This document shows positions 57,995-64,000 of a stretch of DNA of 64,000 bases, piece by piece (the first letter of the stretch is position 1; each line of letters opens with the position of its first letter). The notes beneath the pieces are model-generated. The model was not told the DNA's origin. It saw only the letters and a program-made list of their open reading frames with translations, and did not search any database. A program made the position numbers and the translations under genes. Source of the DNA: Nocardioides luteus (lineage in GTDB: Bacteria; Actinomycetota; Actinomycetes; Propionibacteriales; Nocardioidaceae); the NCBI RefSeq assembly GCF_015752315.1, contig NZ_JADOVJ010000001.1, positions 3,340,501 through 3,404,500 on the forward strand, written 5' to 3'.

Positions 57995-59152
57995 TTGCGC
58001 GCCAACGAGGGAGCGCAGCTGAACGGCGGCCATGTCGCTGTGTTCAGCTGGCGCGATTCTGACAACCCGGAAGCCGGTGGGGCCGAGCTCTACCTCCACC
58101 AGATCACCGCCGGCCTGGTCGGTGCCGGAGCGCGGGTGACCGTGTTCACCGCGGCCTATCCGGGCGCTCGTGCCCGCGAGGAGCGCGACGGTGTCCGCTA
58201 CGTACGCCGCGGCGGCAAGCTCAGCATCTATCTGTGGGGCGTGCTGCTGCTGGCGCTGGGCCGGCTGGGCCCGATCGGACGCGTCGACGCGGTCATCGAC
58301 GTGCAGAACGGGCTGCCGTTCTTCACGCCGCTCGGCACCCGGGCGCCGGTCACGGTGCTCGTCCACCACGTCCACCGCGAGCAGTGGCCGGTGGTCTACC
58401 CGGGGCTGTCCGGACGGGTCGGCTGGTGGATCGAGTCGTGGCTGGCGCCGCGGCTCTACCGCCGCAAGCAGTACGTCGCGGTCTCCCGCGCCACCCGCGC
58501 GGAGCTGGCCACGCTCGGCGTCGACCCCGCCCGGGTCGCCGTCGTGCACAACGGCGCCGCGCCCGCGCTGAGCGACCAGCCGGCCAAGACCGAGCACCCC
58601 TCCGTCTGCGTCGTCGGACGCCTGGTGCCGCACAAGCGGGTCGAGCTCGCGGTCGACGCGGTGGTCGCGCTGCGGGAGACCTACCCGGACCTGCGGCTCA
58701 GCATCGTCGGCGGTGGCTGGTGGGCCGACGAGCTGGCTGCGTACGTCTCCCGGGTAGGGGCCGGGGACTTCGTCGAGATGCTGGGGCACGTCTCGGAGGA
58801 GACGAAGGAAGCCGTCTACGAGCGGTCCTGGCTGATGGCGCTGCCGTCGCTGAAGGAGGGCTGGGGTCTGGTGGTCACCGAGGCCGCCCAGCACGGCACT
58901 CCGACGGTCGCCTTCCGCGACGCCGGCGGGACGACGGAGTCGATCGACGACGGCGAGTCCGGGGTGCTGGTCGACGACCAGGCCGGGTTCGTGGCCGCGC
59001 TCGACCACCTGCTCGGTGACGAGATCCGTCGCAAGGAGCTGGCCGAGGGTGCCCGCTGGCACGCCCGCAAGCACACCTGGGAGCAGAGCCAGCTCAACTT
59101 CAACGCCGTGCTCGCCTCGGCCCTGCAGGGGCGCGTGGTCGGCGCGGACTGA
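57995..59152 (+). CDS. Glycosyltransferase family 4 (Rv0225-like)
   Basis: A 385-aa GT-B enzyme. The core begins HVAVFSWRDSDNPEAGGAEL, where the GGAE loop is the family's acceptor/donor-binding N-terminal motif. The C-terminal half has VGRLVPHKRVELAVDAV and PSLKEGWGLVVTEAAQHGTP with E-x7-E. The start is inferred as TTG 57995, with GGGGAG 8-9 nt upstream; no ATG is available nearby. It lies divergently from the methyltransferase, as Rv0225 does from Rv0224c, and belongs to the envelope glycan locus. Confidence 0.87.
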   Translation: MRANEGAQLNGGHVAVFSWRDSDNPEAGGAELYLHQITAGLVGAGARVTVFTAAYPGARAREERDGVRYVRRGGKLSIYLWGVLLLALGRLGPIGRVDAVIDVQNGLPFFTPLGTRAPVTVLVHHVHREQWPVVYPGLSGRVGWWIESWLAPRLYRRKQYVAVSRATRAELATLGVDPARVAVVHNGAAPALSDQPAKTEHPSVCVVGRLVPHKRVELAVDAVVALRETYPDLRLSIVGGGWWADELAAYVSRVGAGDFVEMLGHVSEETKEAVYERSWLMALPSLKEGWGLVVTEAAQHGTPTVAFRDAGGTTESIDDGESGVLVDDQAGFVAALDHLLGDEIRRKELAEGARWHARKHTWEQSQLNFNAVLASALQGRVVGAD

Positions 59153-59176
59153 CGTCTCTCCGTCATCGAGACGGCG

Positions 59177-59206
59177 AAGGGGCCCGGCGGAAACCGCCGG
59201 GCCCCT
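59177..59206. terminator. Bidirectional terminator
   Basis: AAGGGGCCCGGCGG (59177-59190) and CCGCCGGGCCCCTT (59193-59206) form a near-perfect stem with an AAA-centred loop, between the convergent GT4 and DUF2613 genes. Confidence 0.8.
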
Positions 59207-59221
59207 TCTGCTTCGTCGTGC

Positions 59222-59377
59222 TCAGTCGTTGGTGCCGTACTGAACCGTCGACTCAGAGACGCTCGGAGGATTCTCGACGGTGTTGTCCGTGTTGCTGGTG
59301 ACGACTCCGACGATGGTCGCTGCGGCGACTCCGCCGCCCACAAGAATGCTGGCGACGATGGCAATGATGTTGCCCAT
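59222..59377 (-). CDS. DUF2613 small secreted/membrane protein (Rv0236A-like)
   Basis: A 51-aa protein read as MGNIIAIVASILVGGGVAAA then TIVGVVTSNTDNTVENPPSV and a short polar end. One N-terminal hydrophobic helix acts as an anchor or signal. The rest is a Ser/Thr/Asn-rich external tail. Size, helix and position beside aftD-region genes match DUF2613 (Rv0236A). ATG 59377 follows AGGGAGG at good spacing. The function is unknown; co-conservation suggests it helps AftD or its partners. Confidence 0.8.
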   Translation of the reverse strand: MGNIIAIVASILVGGGVAAATIVGVVTSNTDNTVENPPSVSESTVQYGTND

Positions 59378-59397
59378 GGATATGTGACCTCCCTCTC

Positions 59398-61074
59398 CTA
59401 GCCGCGAACCTTAGCAGCCGGCCGGCGACCCATACTGATCAGTAGCAAAACTGTTGATGTTGCGGCGGCGAGCCAGGCCAGGCCGTACGCCGCCCACGCT
59501 CCTGCCATGGCCGGGCCGACCTTCGTCTCGGGCATCCGGTGTTCGCGTTCGGGCAGCCGCTGGACGAGCATGCCACCGCCCTCGTAGACCGTCTCGCCGG
59601 CGATCTGTGGCGCATCGCCTGCGGACCGGTCGGTGACGACGTACCCGATCCCGAGCCGGCGCAGGTTGGTGACCTGTCCCGCGGCGTCGGTCCCGGTGAG
59701 CGCGTCGGCGACCTCCTCCGCCCGCCGGTCCTCCCCTCGGATCACCCTGCTGCCGATGACCAGGTCGCCGTTCACGACGCTCGCCCGGGTCAGCATCCGC
59801 GGCAGCGGGTCGAGCACGGGCCGGCCGTCGTTCCACGACGGCGCGCGGTAGGCGGACCAGGGCAGGACGAGTACGTCGCCCGGAGCCGTCTCCTCGGCGA
59901 GCGCCGCGCGCGCCTGGTGCCATTCGCGTGGGTAGTCGGCGGTCCCGACGCCACCCGCCAGGCCCCAGGCACCGTCGGGAAGGACTGCCACCGGGACGAG
60001 CACGACGACCGCGGCCGCCGCCCATCTCGGGGCTGATCCGCGCAGCCTCTCCCCCAGCGCCTCCACCCCGGCGGCCACCGTGAGGATCAGCAGCGGCAGG
60101 CACAGCGGGAGCAGCCGGCTGCTGTCGCGGAGGAGCGCGAGACCGGGGACGTCTCGAGCGAGGGCGTCGAGCGCCTCCGGTGCCGCCCAGCCGGCGACGG
60201 CGATCGCCAGACCCGTGGCCCACAGCGCCAGGATCGCGACCCGCCGACTCTCGGATCTCCACCACCGCCGACCTCCCATTGCGACCAGCGCGACCAGGAG
60301 CACCAGCGCCACCCAGGCGAGCCAGCCCTCCCGGCTCGCCGGGACGACCGAGGTGTTCCAGATCCCGCCGAGCGACAACGCGGCCAGCGGAGCTGGCAGG
60401 GCGTCGCCACGCAGCGCGAAGACGTCGAACCCGGTGGCAGACGCCGCCTGGGACGTGTGGGTCAGGCCGGCGACGATCCAGGGGGCGTTCACCGCCGCCA
60501 CCGCGGCCAGCAGCAGCGCCGGGCGCCGGCCCCGGCGCAGGCCGGTGGCGAGGAGGACCGCGCCCGAGACGATGCCGGCGCTCGCGCTCAGGCTTCCGGC
60601 GAGGAGGACGGGCAGCATCCACACCGGGCCCGGACTCCCCGCGGCCCACCGGCCGCCGGCGACCACGAGCCAGGGCACCGCGGCATAGGCCAGCAGCATC
60701 GGCCAGTGACCCATCCACAGGCGCTCGGCGACGTACGGACTCCATATGGTCAGGCTCACCACCGCCAGCCGCGCCACGAGCGAGCGGTCGCGCACCAGCT
60801 CCGCGGAGCCGGCCCCGGCCAGCACCAGCGCCCCCAGCAGGACGATCTTCTGCAGCACGAGACCCGGCACGACCTCGTCCAGCACCGCGACCACCGCGTC
60901 CGAGGGCACCGCCCGCGGCAGCGCCGACCCGAGGCCGAGTACGTCGCGGGTCAGCGCGAGGTCGGGCACCCACACCATGTCGTAGCTGAGCACGAACCCC
61001 GGCCCCAGCGTCGGCCCCAGCATCAGCACCGCGAGCACGCCCGCCCACAAGGTCGGCACCACCCGCTCGCTCAC
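59398..61074 (-). CDS. Polytopic membrane protein (Rv0226c-like)
   Basis: A 558-aa membrane protein with about ten to twelve helices, opening VVPTLWAGVLAVLMLGPTLG and PGFVLSYDMVWVPD. The YDMVWVPD loop has an acidic residue in the first external loop, as in GT-C enzymes and AftD-like proteins. An external C-terminal domain precedes a last helix. It resembles Rv0226c of the mycobacterial locus by size and position. The activity is unknown. GTG 61074 with TAGGGT 6 nt upstream (leaderless). Same strand and 20 bp upstream of the DUF2613 gene. Confidence 0.8.
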   Translation of the reverse strand: MSERVVPTLWAGVLAVLMLGPTLGPGFVLSYDMVWVPDLALTRDVLGLGSALPRAVPSDAVVAVLDEVVPGLVLQKIVLLGALVLAGAGSAELVRDRSLVARLAVVSLTIWSPYVAERLWMGHWPMLLAYAAVPWLVVAGGRWAAGSPGPVWMLPVLLAGSLSASAGIVSGAVLLATGLRRGRRPALLLAAVAAVNAPWIVAGLTHTSQAASATGFDVFALRGDALPAPLAALSLGGIWNTSVVPASREGWLAWVALVLLVALVAMGGRRWWRSESRRVAILALWATGLAIAVAGWAAPEALDALARDVPGLALLRDSSRLLPLCLPLLILTVAAGVEALGERLRGSAPRWAAAAVVVLVPVAVLPDGAWGLAGGVGTADYPREWHQARAALAEETAPGDVLVLPWSAYRAPSWNDGRPVLDPLPRMLTRASVVNGDLVIGSRVIRGEDRRAEEVADALTGTDAAGQVTNLRRLGIGYVVTDRSAGDAPQIAGETVYEGGGMLVQRLPEREHRMPETKVGPAMAGAWAAYGLAWLAAATSTVLLLISMGRRPAAKVRG

Positions 61075-61086
61075 GCCGCCACCCTA

Positions 61087-61135
61087 AGCCGAGACGTCAC
61101 TTCTGCAGGCCGAGACGTCAGTTGTGGCGAACGAG
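61087..61135. repeat. Possible half-unit of the palindromic repeat family, with a tandem GCCGAGACGTCA
   Basis: GCCGAGACGTCA occurs twice, about 20 bp apart, in the divergent gap. The second copy continues GTTGTGGCGAACGAG, similar to the arm GCCGAGTAGGTAGTTGTGGG of the palindrome at 32515. No second arm is present. Confidence 0.35.
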
Positions 61136-61195
61136 TTCCGGTCCTGGGCGGATGCCGGTGCCGGCATGTGACCTGACGCACCCTAGGCTTTCCAA

Positions 61196-62449
61196 GTGCC
61201 CACGATGACCGCCAGCCCGACCAGCGCCCGCCGGCGCCGGCTGTCTGCGCTCATCCGCAGCAGCGGCTTCCTCGCGGTCTGCATCATGGTCACCAACGTC
61301 GCGACCTACGGATTCCAGATCATCGCCGCCCGGATCCTCGGCCCCGGACAGTACGGTGGCGTCGCCTCGATGATGTCGCTGCTCCTCGTCGCCGGCGTGG
61401 TCCAGCTCGGCATGCAGGCAACGGCTTCGCGGCGGGTGACCGAGACCCCCGGCCAGGAGCGCGCCATCGAGCGGACGGTGCTGCGAGCGACCTACCGGGC
61501 GGCCGTCGTCGTCGGTGCGGTCATGCTCATCGCCTCACCGCTGGTGTGGCGGATGCTGCGCCTGGACTCGATCTACCCGGCGCTGCTGGTCGCGGTGTGC
61601 GCCGTGCCGCTGACGATCATGGGCGGCCAGGCCGGGGTGCTGCAGGGCGAGCGCCGCTGGCTCGGCCTGGCGATGATCTACCTGGCGCTCGGCATCCCCC
61701 GGGTCGTGGTCGCCACCGCCGCGATGTGGATCCGTCCGACCGAGGGCGCCGCGATGGCCGGTGTCGCGCTGGCCCAGTTCGCACCGGCGATCGTCGGCTG
61801 GTGGGTGCTGCGGCGGCGTACGTCCTCCGTGGAGGCGAAGCCCGGTCCGATCAAGCCCGTCGTGGTGGAGATGCTGCACGGGTCGTTCGCGCTGCTCGGC
61901 TTCTTCGCGCTCTCCAACGTCGACATCCTGATCGCGCGCAACGTGCTCTCCGACCACGTCTCCGGCCTGTACGCAGGTGGCCTGATCCTCACCAAGGCCG
62001 TGCTGTTCCTGCCCCAGTTCGTGGTGATCATCGCCTTCCCGTCGATGTCGGCCGAGGCGAGCCGCCGCTCCGCGTTGCTCAAGTCCCTGGCGCTGGTCGC
62101 CGGTCTCGGCGCGTGCGCGACCGCCGGCTCCTGGCTGCTGTCCTGGCTGGCGATGATCTTCATCGGCGGCCCCGACTACGCCGAGATCGAGGGGCTCCTG
62201 TGGGTCTTCGCGATCCTCGGCACGGTGCTGTCCGTGCTCCAGCTGCTCGTCTACTCCGTGCTGGCCCGGCGCAGCCGGCTCTCGGCGTACCTCCTGTGGA
62301 TCGCGGTCGCCGCCGTCCTCGGCCTCGGCGCCGTGCAGTCCACCGCGGAGGGCCTGGTCTGGGCGGTCCTCAGCATCGACGCCACCCTCGCCGCCGTACT
62401 GCTGGCGGCCACCTTCTGGCGGCTCAGCCAGACGCCTCACCGCGACTGA
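61196..62449 (+). CDS. Polysaccharide flippase-like membrane protein (Wzx/MVF-type)
   Basis: A 417-aa integral membrane protein with about twelve helices. The opening SGFLAVCIMVTNVATYGFQI followed by AARILGPGQYGGVASMMSLL is typical of oligosaccharide-lipid flippases (Wzx, RfbX, MVF superfamily). It probably moves lipid-linked sugars across the membrane for the glycan built by the neighbouring transferases. GTG 61196 is preferred over ATG 61205 because TAGGCT (61184-61189) ends 6 nt upstream, predicting leaderless initiation at the GTG. Confidence 0.88.
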   Translation: MPTMTASPTSARRRRLSALIRSSGFLAVCIMVTNVATYGFQIIAARILGPGQYGGVASMMSLLLVAGVVQLGMQATASRRVTETPGQERAIERTVLRATYRAAVVVGAVMLIASPLVWRMLRLDSIYPALLVAVCAVPLTIMGGQAGVLQGERRWLGLAMIYLALGIPRVVVATAAMWIRPTEGAAMAGVALAQFAPAIVGWWVLRRRTSSVEAKPGPIKPVVVEMLHGSFALLGFFALSNVDILIARNVLSDHVSGLYAGGLILTKAVLFLPQFVVIIAFPSMSAEASRRSALLKSLALVAGLGACATAGSWLLSWLAMIFIGGPDYAEIEGLLWVFAILGTVLSVLQLLVYSVLARRSRLSAYLLWIAVAAVLGLGAVQSTAEGLVWAVLSIDATLAAVLLAATFWRLSQTPHRD

Positions 62450-62498
62450 TCTGCGATTTCACCAAACTGTCGGCGGGGCAGGCTTAGATGTGCGCATC

Positions 62499-63827
62499 AT
62501 GCCTCGCTGGTCAATCGATGCCGTGGAGAAGGCCGCTCCCGACGCCGGGTCGCTCAACGCCGCCCGCAAGCTCGCCACGCCCGGACCCTGGTCGGAGACG
62601 GGTGCCACCGACGTGCTGGTCTGGGGCAAGTGCCAGGGCTCGGGCAAGAACCCCTACCAGGTGAGCGTCGACCTCACCGGCCCTGCCTACAAGTGCTCGT
62701 GCCCGTCGCGGAAGTTCCCCTGTAAGCACGCCATCGCGCTGCTGTTGCTGTGGGCCGGGGCGCAGGTGGGCGAGGTCGACCAGCCGGAGGCGTACGCCTC
62801 GGAGTGGGCCTCGCAGCGTGCGGCCCGTGCCGCGGGCGCGGCTGAGCGTGCCGCGGCACCGGCCAAGCCGGTGGACAAGGCCGCCCAGGCACGGCGGGCC
62901 GCGGAGCGCCGGGCGCTGATGGACGGCGGCGTCGAGGACCTGGTGCTGTGGCTGGAGGACCTGGTGCGAGGCGGGCTCGCCACCGCGAAGGCGCAGCCGT
63001 GGACCTGGTGGGACGCCGCCGCCTCCCGGCTGGTCGACGCGCAGCTGCCCGGGCTCGGCGAACGGGTCCGGGAGATGGCGGCGGCGATCAACCGGCGTGA
63101 GGACTGGGCCGAGCATCTGCTGATCGAGGTGGGCCGCTGGTGGACCGCCGCGCAGGCCTGGCGGTCCTGGGACTCGCTGGACACCGAGACCCAGGGCGAC
63201 CTGCGCGCGGTGATCGGCTGGGCGACACCGACCGCCCAGGTCCTGGAGGCCGGGGTGCACGCGGACGTGTGGACCGTGCTGGGGGCGCATCGCGACGAGC
63301 GCGGCAACCTGATCGAACAGCGCACCTGGCTGCGCTCGGACTCGGGTGAGACCGTGCTTCTCCTCGACTTCGCCGCGGGTGGCAACCCGCTGCCGATCGC
63401 CCGGCTGGCCGGGGCGCGGCTGGAGGCGTCGGTGGGCTTCTATCCGGGCCACGCGCCACGCCGGGTGGTGCTCGCCTCCGAGCCGGTGGCCCTTCCGGCC
63501 ACGTCCGACCTGGGGACGGCGACCGATCTGGCCGGCGCGCGAGCCGCGCTGGCGGCGCTCCGGGCCGGCAACCCGTGGGCCGACCGGGCTCCGGTCGTGG
63601 TCCGCGTCGCCGCGTCGGTGCCGGAGGGCGACGAGCCGCCGTTCGTGGTGGACGACGCCGGTCATCAGGTGCCGTTGCTCGGCGATCCGGGGACGTGGTG
63701 GCGCCTCCTCGCGCTGACCGGAGGCCATCCGGTGACCGCGTTCGGGGAGATCCAGGACGACGGGCTGAGGATGCTGACGGTCGTGAGCGCTGAGGACGGA
63801 TCCGACGGAGAGCTGGTGGCGCTGTGA
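62499..63827 (+). CDS. SWIM zinc-finger protein
   Basis: A 442-aa cytoplasmic protein with a SWIM zinc finger of the form C-x-C-x6-C-x-H: C66, C68, C75 and H77 in YKCSCPSRKFPCKHA. An Ala-rich linker and a large alpha/beta region follow. ATG 62499 fits the family opening MxRWxxxxVxxxAPDxxSL; GTG 62490 is an in-frame alternative. The stop overlaps the next GTG (GTGA), so the two are coupled. SWIM/DUF5691 pairs usually precede a MoxR-type ATPase, DUF5682 and a VWA protein, outside this window. The function is unknown. Confidence 0.87.
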   Translation: MPRWSIDAVEKAAPDAGSLNAARKLATPGPWSETGATDVLVWGKCQGSGKNPYQVSVDLTGPAYKCSCPSRKFPCKHAIALLLLWAGAQVGEVDQPEAYASEWASQRAARAAGAAERAAAPAKPVDKAAQARRAAERRALMDGGVEDLVLWLEDLVRGGLATAKAQPWTWWDAAASRLVDAQLPGLGERVREMAAAINRREDWAEHLLIEVGRWWTAAQAWRSWDSLDTETQGDLRAVIGWATPTAQVLEAGVHADVWTVLGAHRDERGNLIEQRTWLRSDSGETVLLLDFAAGGNPLPIARLAGARLEASVGFYPGHAPRRVVLASEPVALPATSDLGTATDLAGARAALAALRAGNPWADRAPVVVRVAASVPEGDEPPFVVDDAGHQVPLLGDPGTWWRLLALTGGHPVTAFGEIQDDGLRMLTVVSAEDGSDGELVAL

Positions 63828-64000
63828 GCACGACCGAGGAGTGGTGGGACGCGGTGACGGCGGCTGCGGTGCTGGGCACGGCCCGGCGCGGGCTGCCGTC
63901 GGCGCCCGAGACGCTGCCCATCCCGGAGCGGCGGGGCAGCTCGGCGCAGACCGCGCTGCTCGACGCCGCGGCCGTCGGCGGAGCGATGGTGCGCTCGGGC
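63824..64000 (+). CDS. DUF5691 protein, N-terminal part (gene continues beyond the window)
   Basis: 59 residues visible, beginning MSTTEEWWDAVTAAAVLGTA followed by RRGLPSAPETL and LLDAAAVGGAMVR. The AAxLGTxRR and LLDxAA phrases are the opening of DUF5691 proteins. GTG 63824 overlaps the SWIM gene's stop by 4 bp. The function is unknown. The rest lies outside the window. Confidence 0.8.
   Translation, partial: MSTTEEWWDAVTAAAVLGTARRGLPSAPETLPIPERRGSSAQTALLDAAAVGGAMVRSG

Overview
The window is high-GC (about 70%) chromosomal DNA with dense GTG/ATG genes, ATGA/GTGA stop-start overlaps and TANNNT-type -10 boxes. This is actinobacterial. Gene order and protein sequences best fit Nocardioidaceae (Nocardioides-like): primary sigma factor next to a small zinc-ribbon protein and parE as in Streptomyces, rpsA next to coaE, and a locus matching the mycobacterial Rv0224c-Rv0236c (aftD) neighbourhood. 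I see no tRNA, rRNA, insertion sequence, prophage or CRISPR array.

Layout. (1) 1-745: 5' part of a catalase gene. (2) 823-11915: a surface-sugar or glycoside locus. It encodes a carbamoyltransferase, a GT2-GmhB fusion, two GT9 heptosyltransferase-like proteins, a GT4, GmhA and HldE, enough to make ADP-D-glycero-D-manno-heptose, plus a UDP-glucuronate-decarboxylase-like SDR and another SDR on the other strand. (3) 12099-16510: a stress block with two sigma-70 proteins of the SigB/SigF type, small membrane proteins, a 'plasmid stabilization'-type small basic protein, a LuxR regulator with an atypical receiver, and a hemerythrin. (4) 16514-24845: M3 peptidase, beta-carbonic anhydrase, MacB/LolD-type ABC exporter and a YdeP-like molybdopterin oxidoreductase. 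(5) 24881-26357: a divergent EF-Tu behind a leader with an upstream ORF and mutually exclusive hairpins. (6) 26370-29233: thioesterase and an ECF41 sigma factor divergent from its probable target, an NAD-epimerase. (7) 29242-44802: parE, sigA, HhH-GPD DNA-repair protein, dinB, oligopeptidase, sigB, a second dinB lacking the aromatic steric gate, a GH3 protein and coaE. (8) 44813-48726: GlxA-type regulator, rpsA, methyltransferase. (9) 48822-62449: membrane glycan locus (DUF3068, membrane protein, acyltransferase, AftD, methyltransferase, GT4, DUF2613, membrane protein, flippase). (10) 62499-64000: SWIM-zinc-finger protein and the start of a DUF5691 gene.

How the parts connect. Seven sites match GNNT-N15/16-GGGTAC, the form I recall for Streptomyces sigma-B promoters. 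They lie upstream of the catalase, the carbamoyltransferase/heptose operon, the SDR-UXS operon, both small membrane-protein operons, the hemerythrin and sigB. A general-stress regulon, including the heptose glycan, is therefore readable from this one window. sigB also has a SigR/SigH-type GGGAACA-N16-CGTT promoter. The ECF41 sigma has a TGTCACA-N16-CGTC promoter in front of its divergent neighbour. At least eleven start codons lie 6-7 nt behind a TANNNT box, which predicts leaderless mRNAs.

The strongest candidate for an undescribed system is the EF-Tu leader (24881-25126). It has a probably leaderless ~32-codon ORF and alternating GTCAG/CTGAC segments able to form 1:2 plus 3:4 or 2:3 hairpins. 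A 10-bp stem follows the uORF stop, and a further copy of segment 2 sits just before the ribosome binding site. The EF-Tu it controls has Arg where E. coli has Gln124, a position tied to kirromycin resistance. Together these suggest an inducible, drug- or stress-responsive spare EF-Tu.
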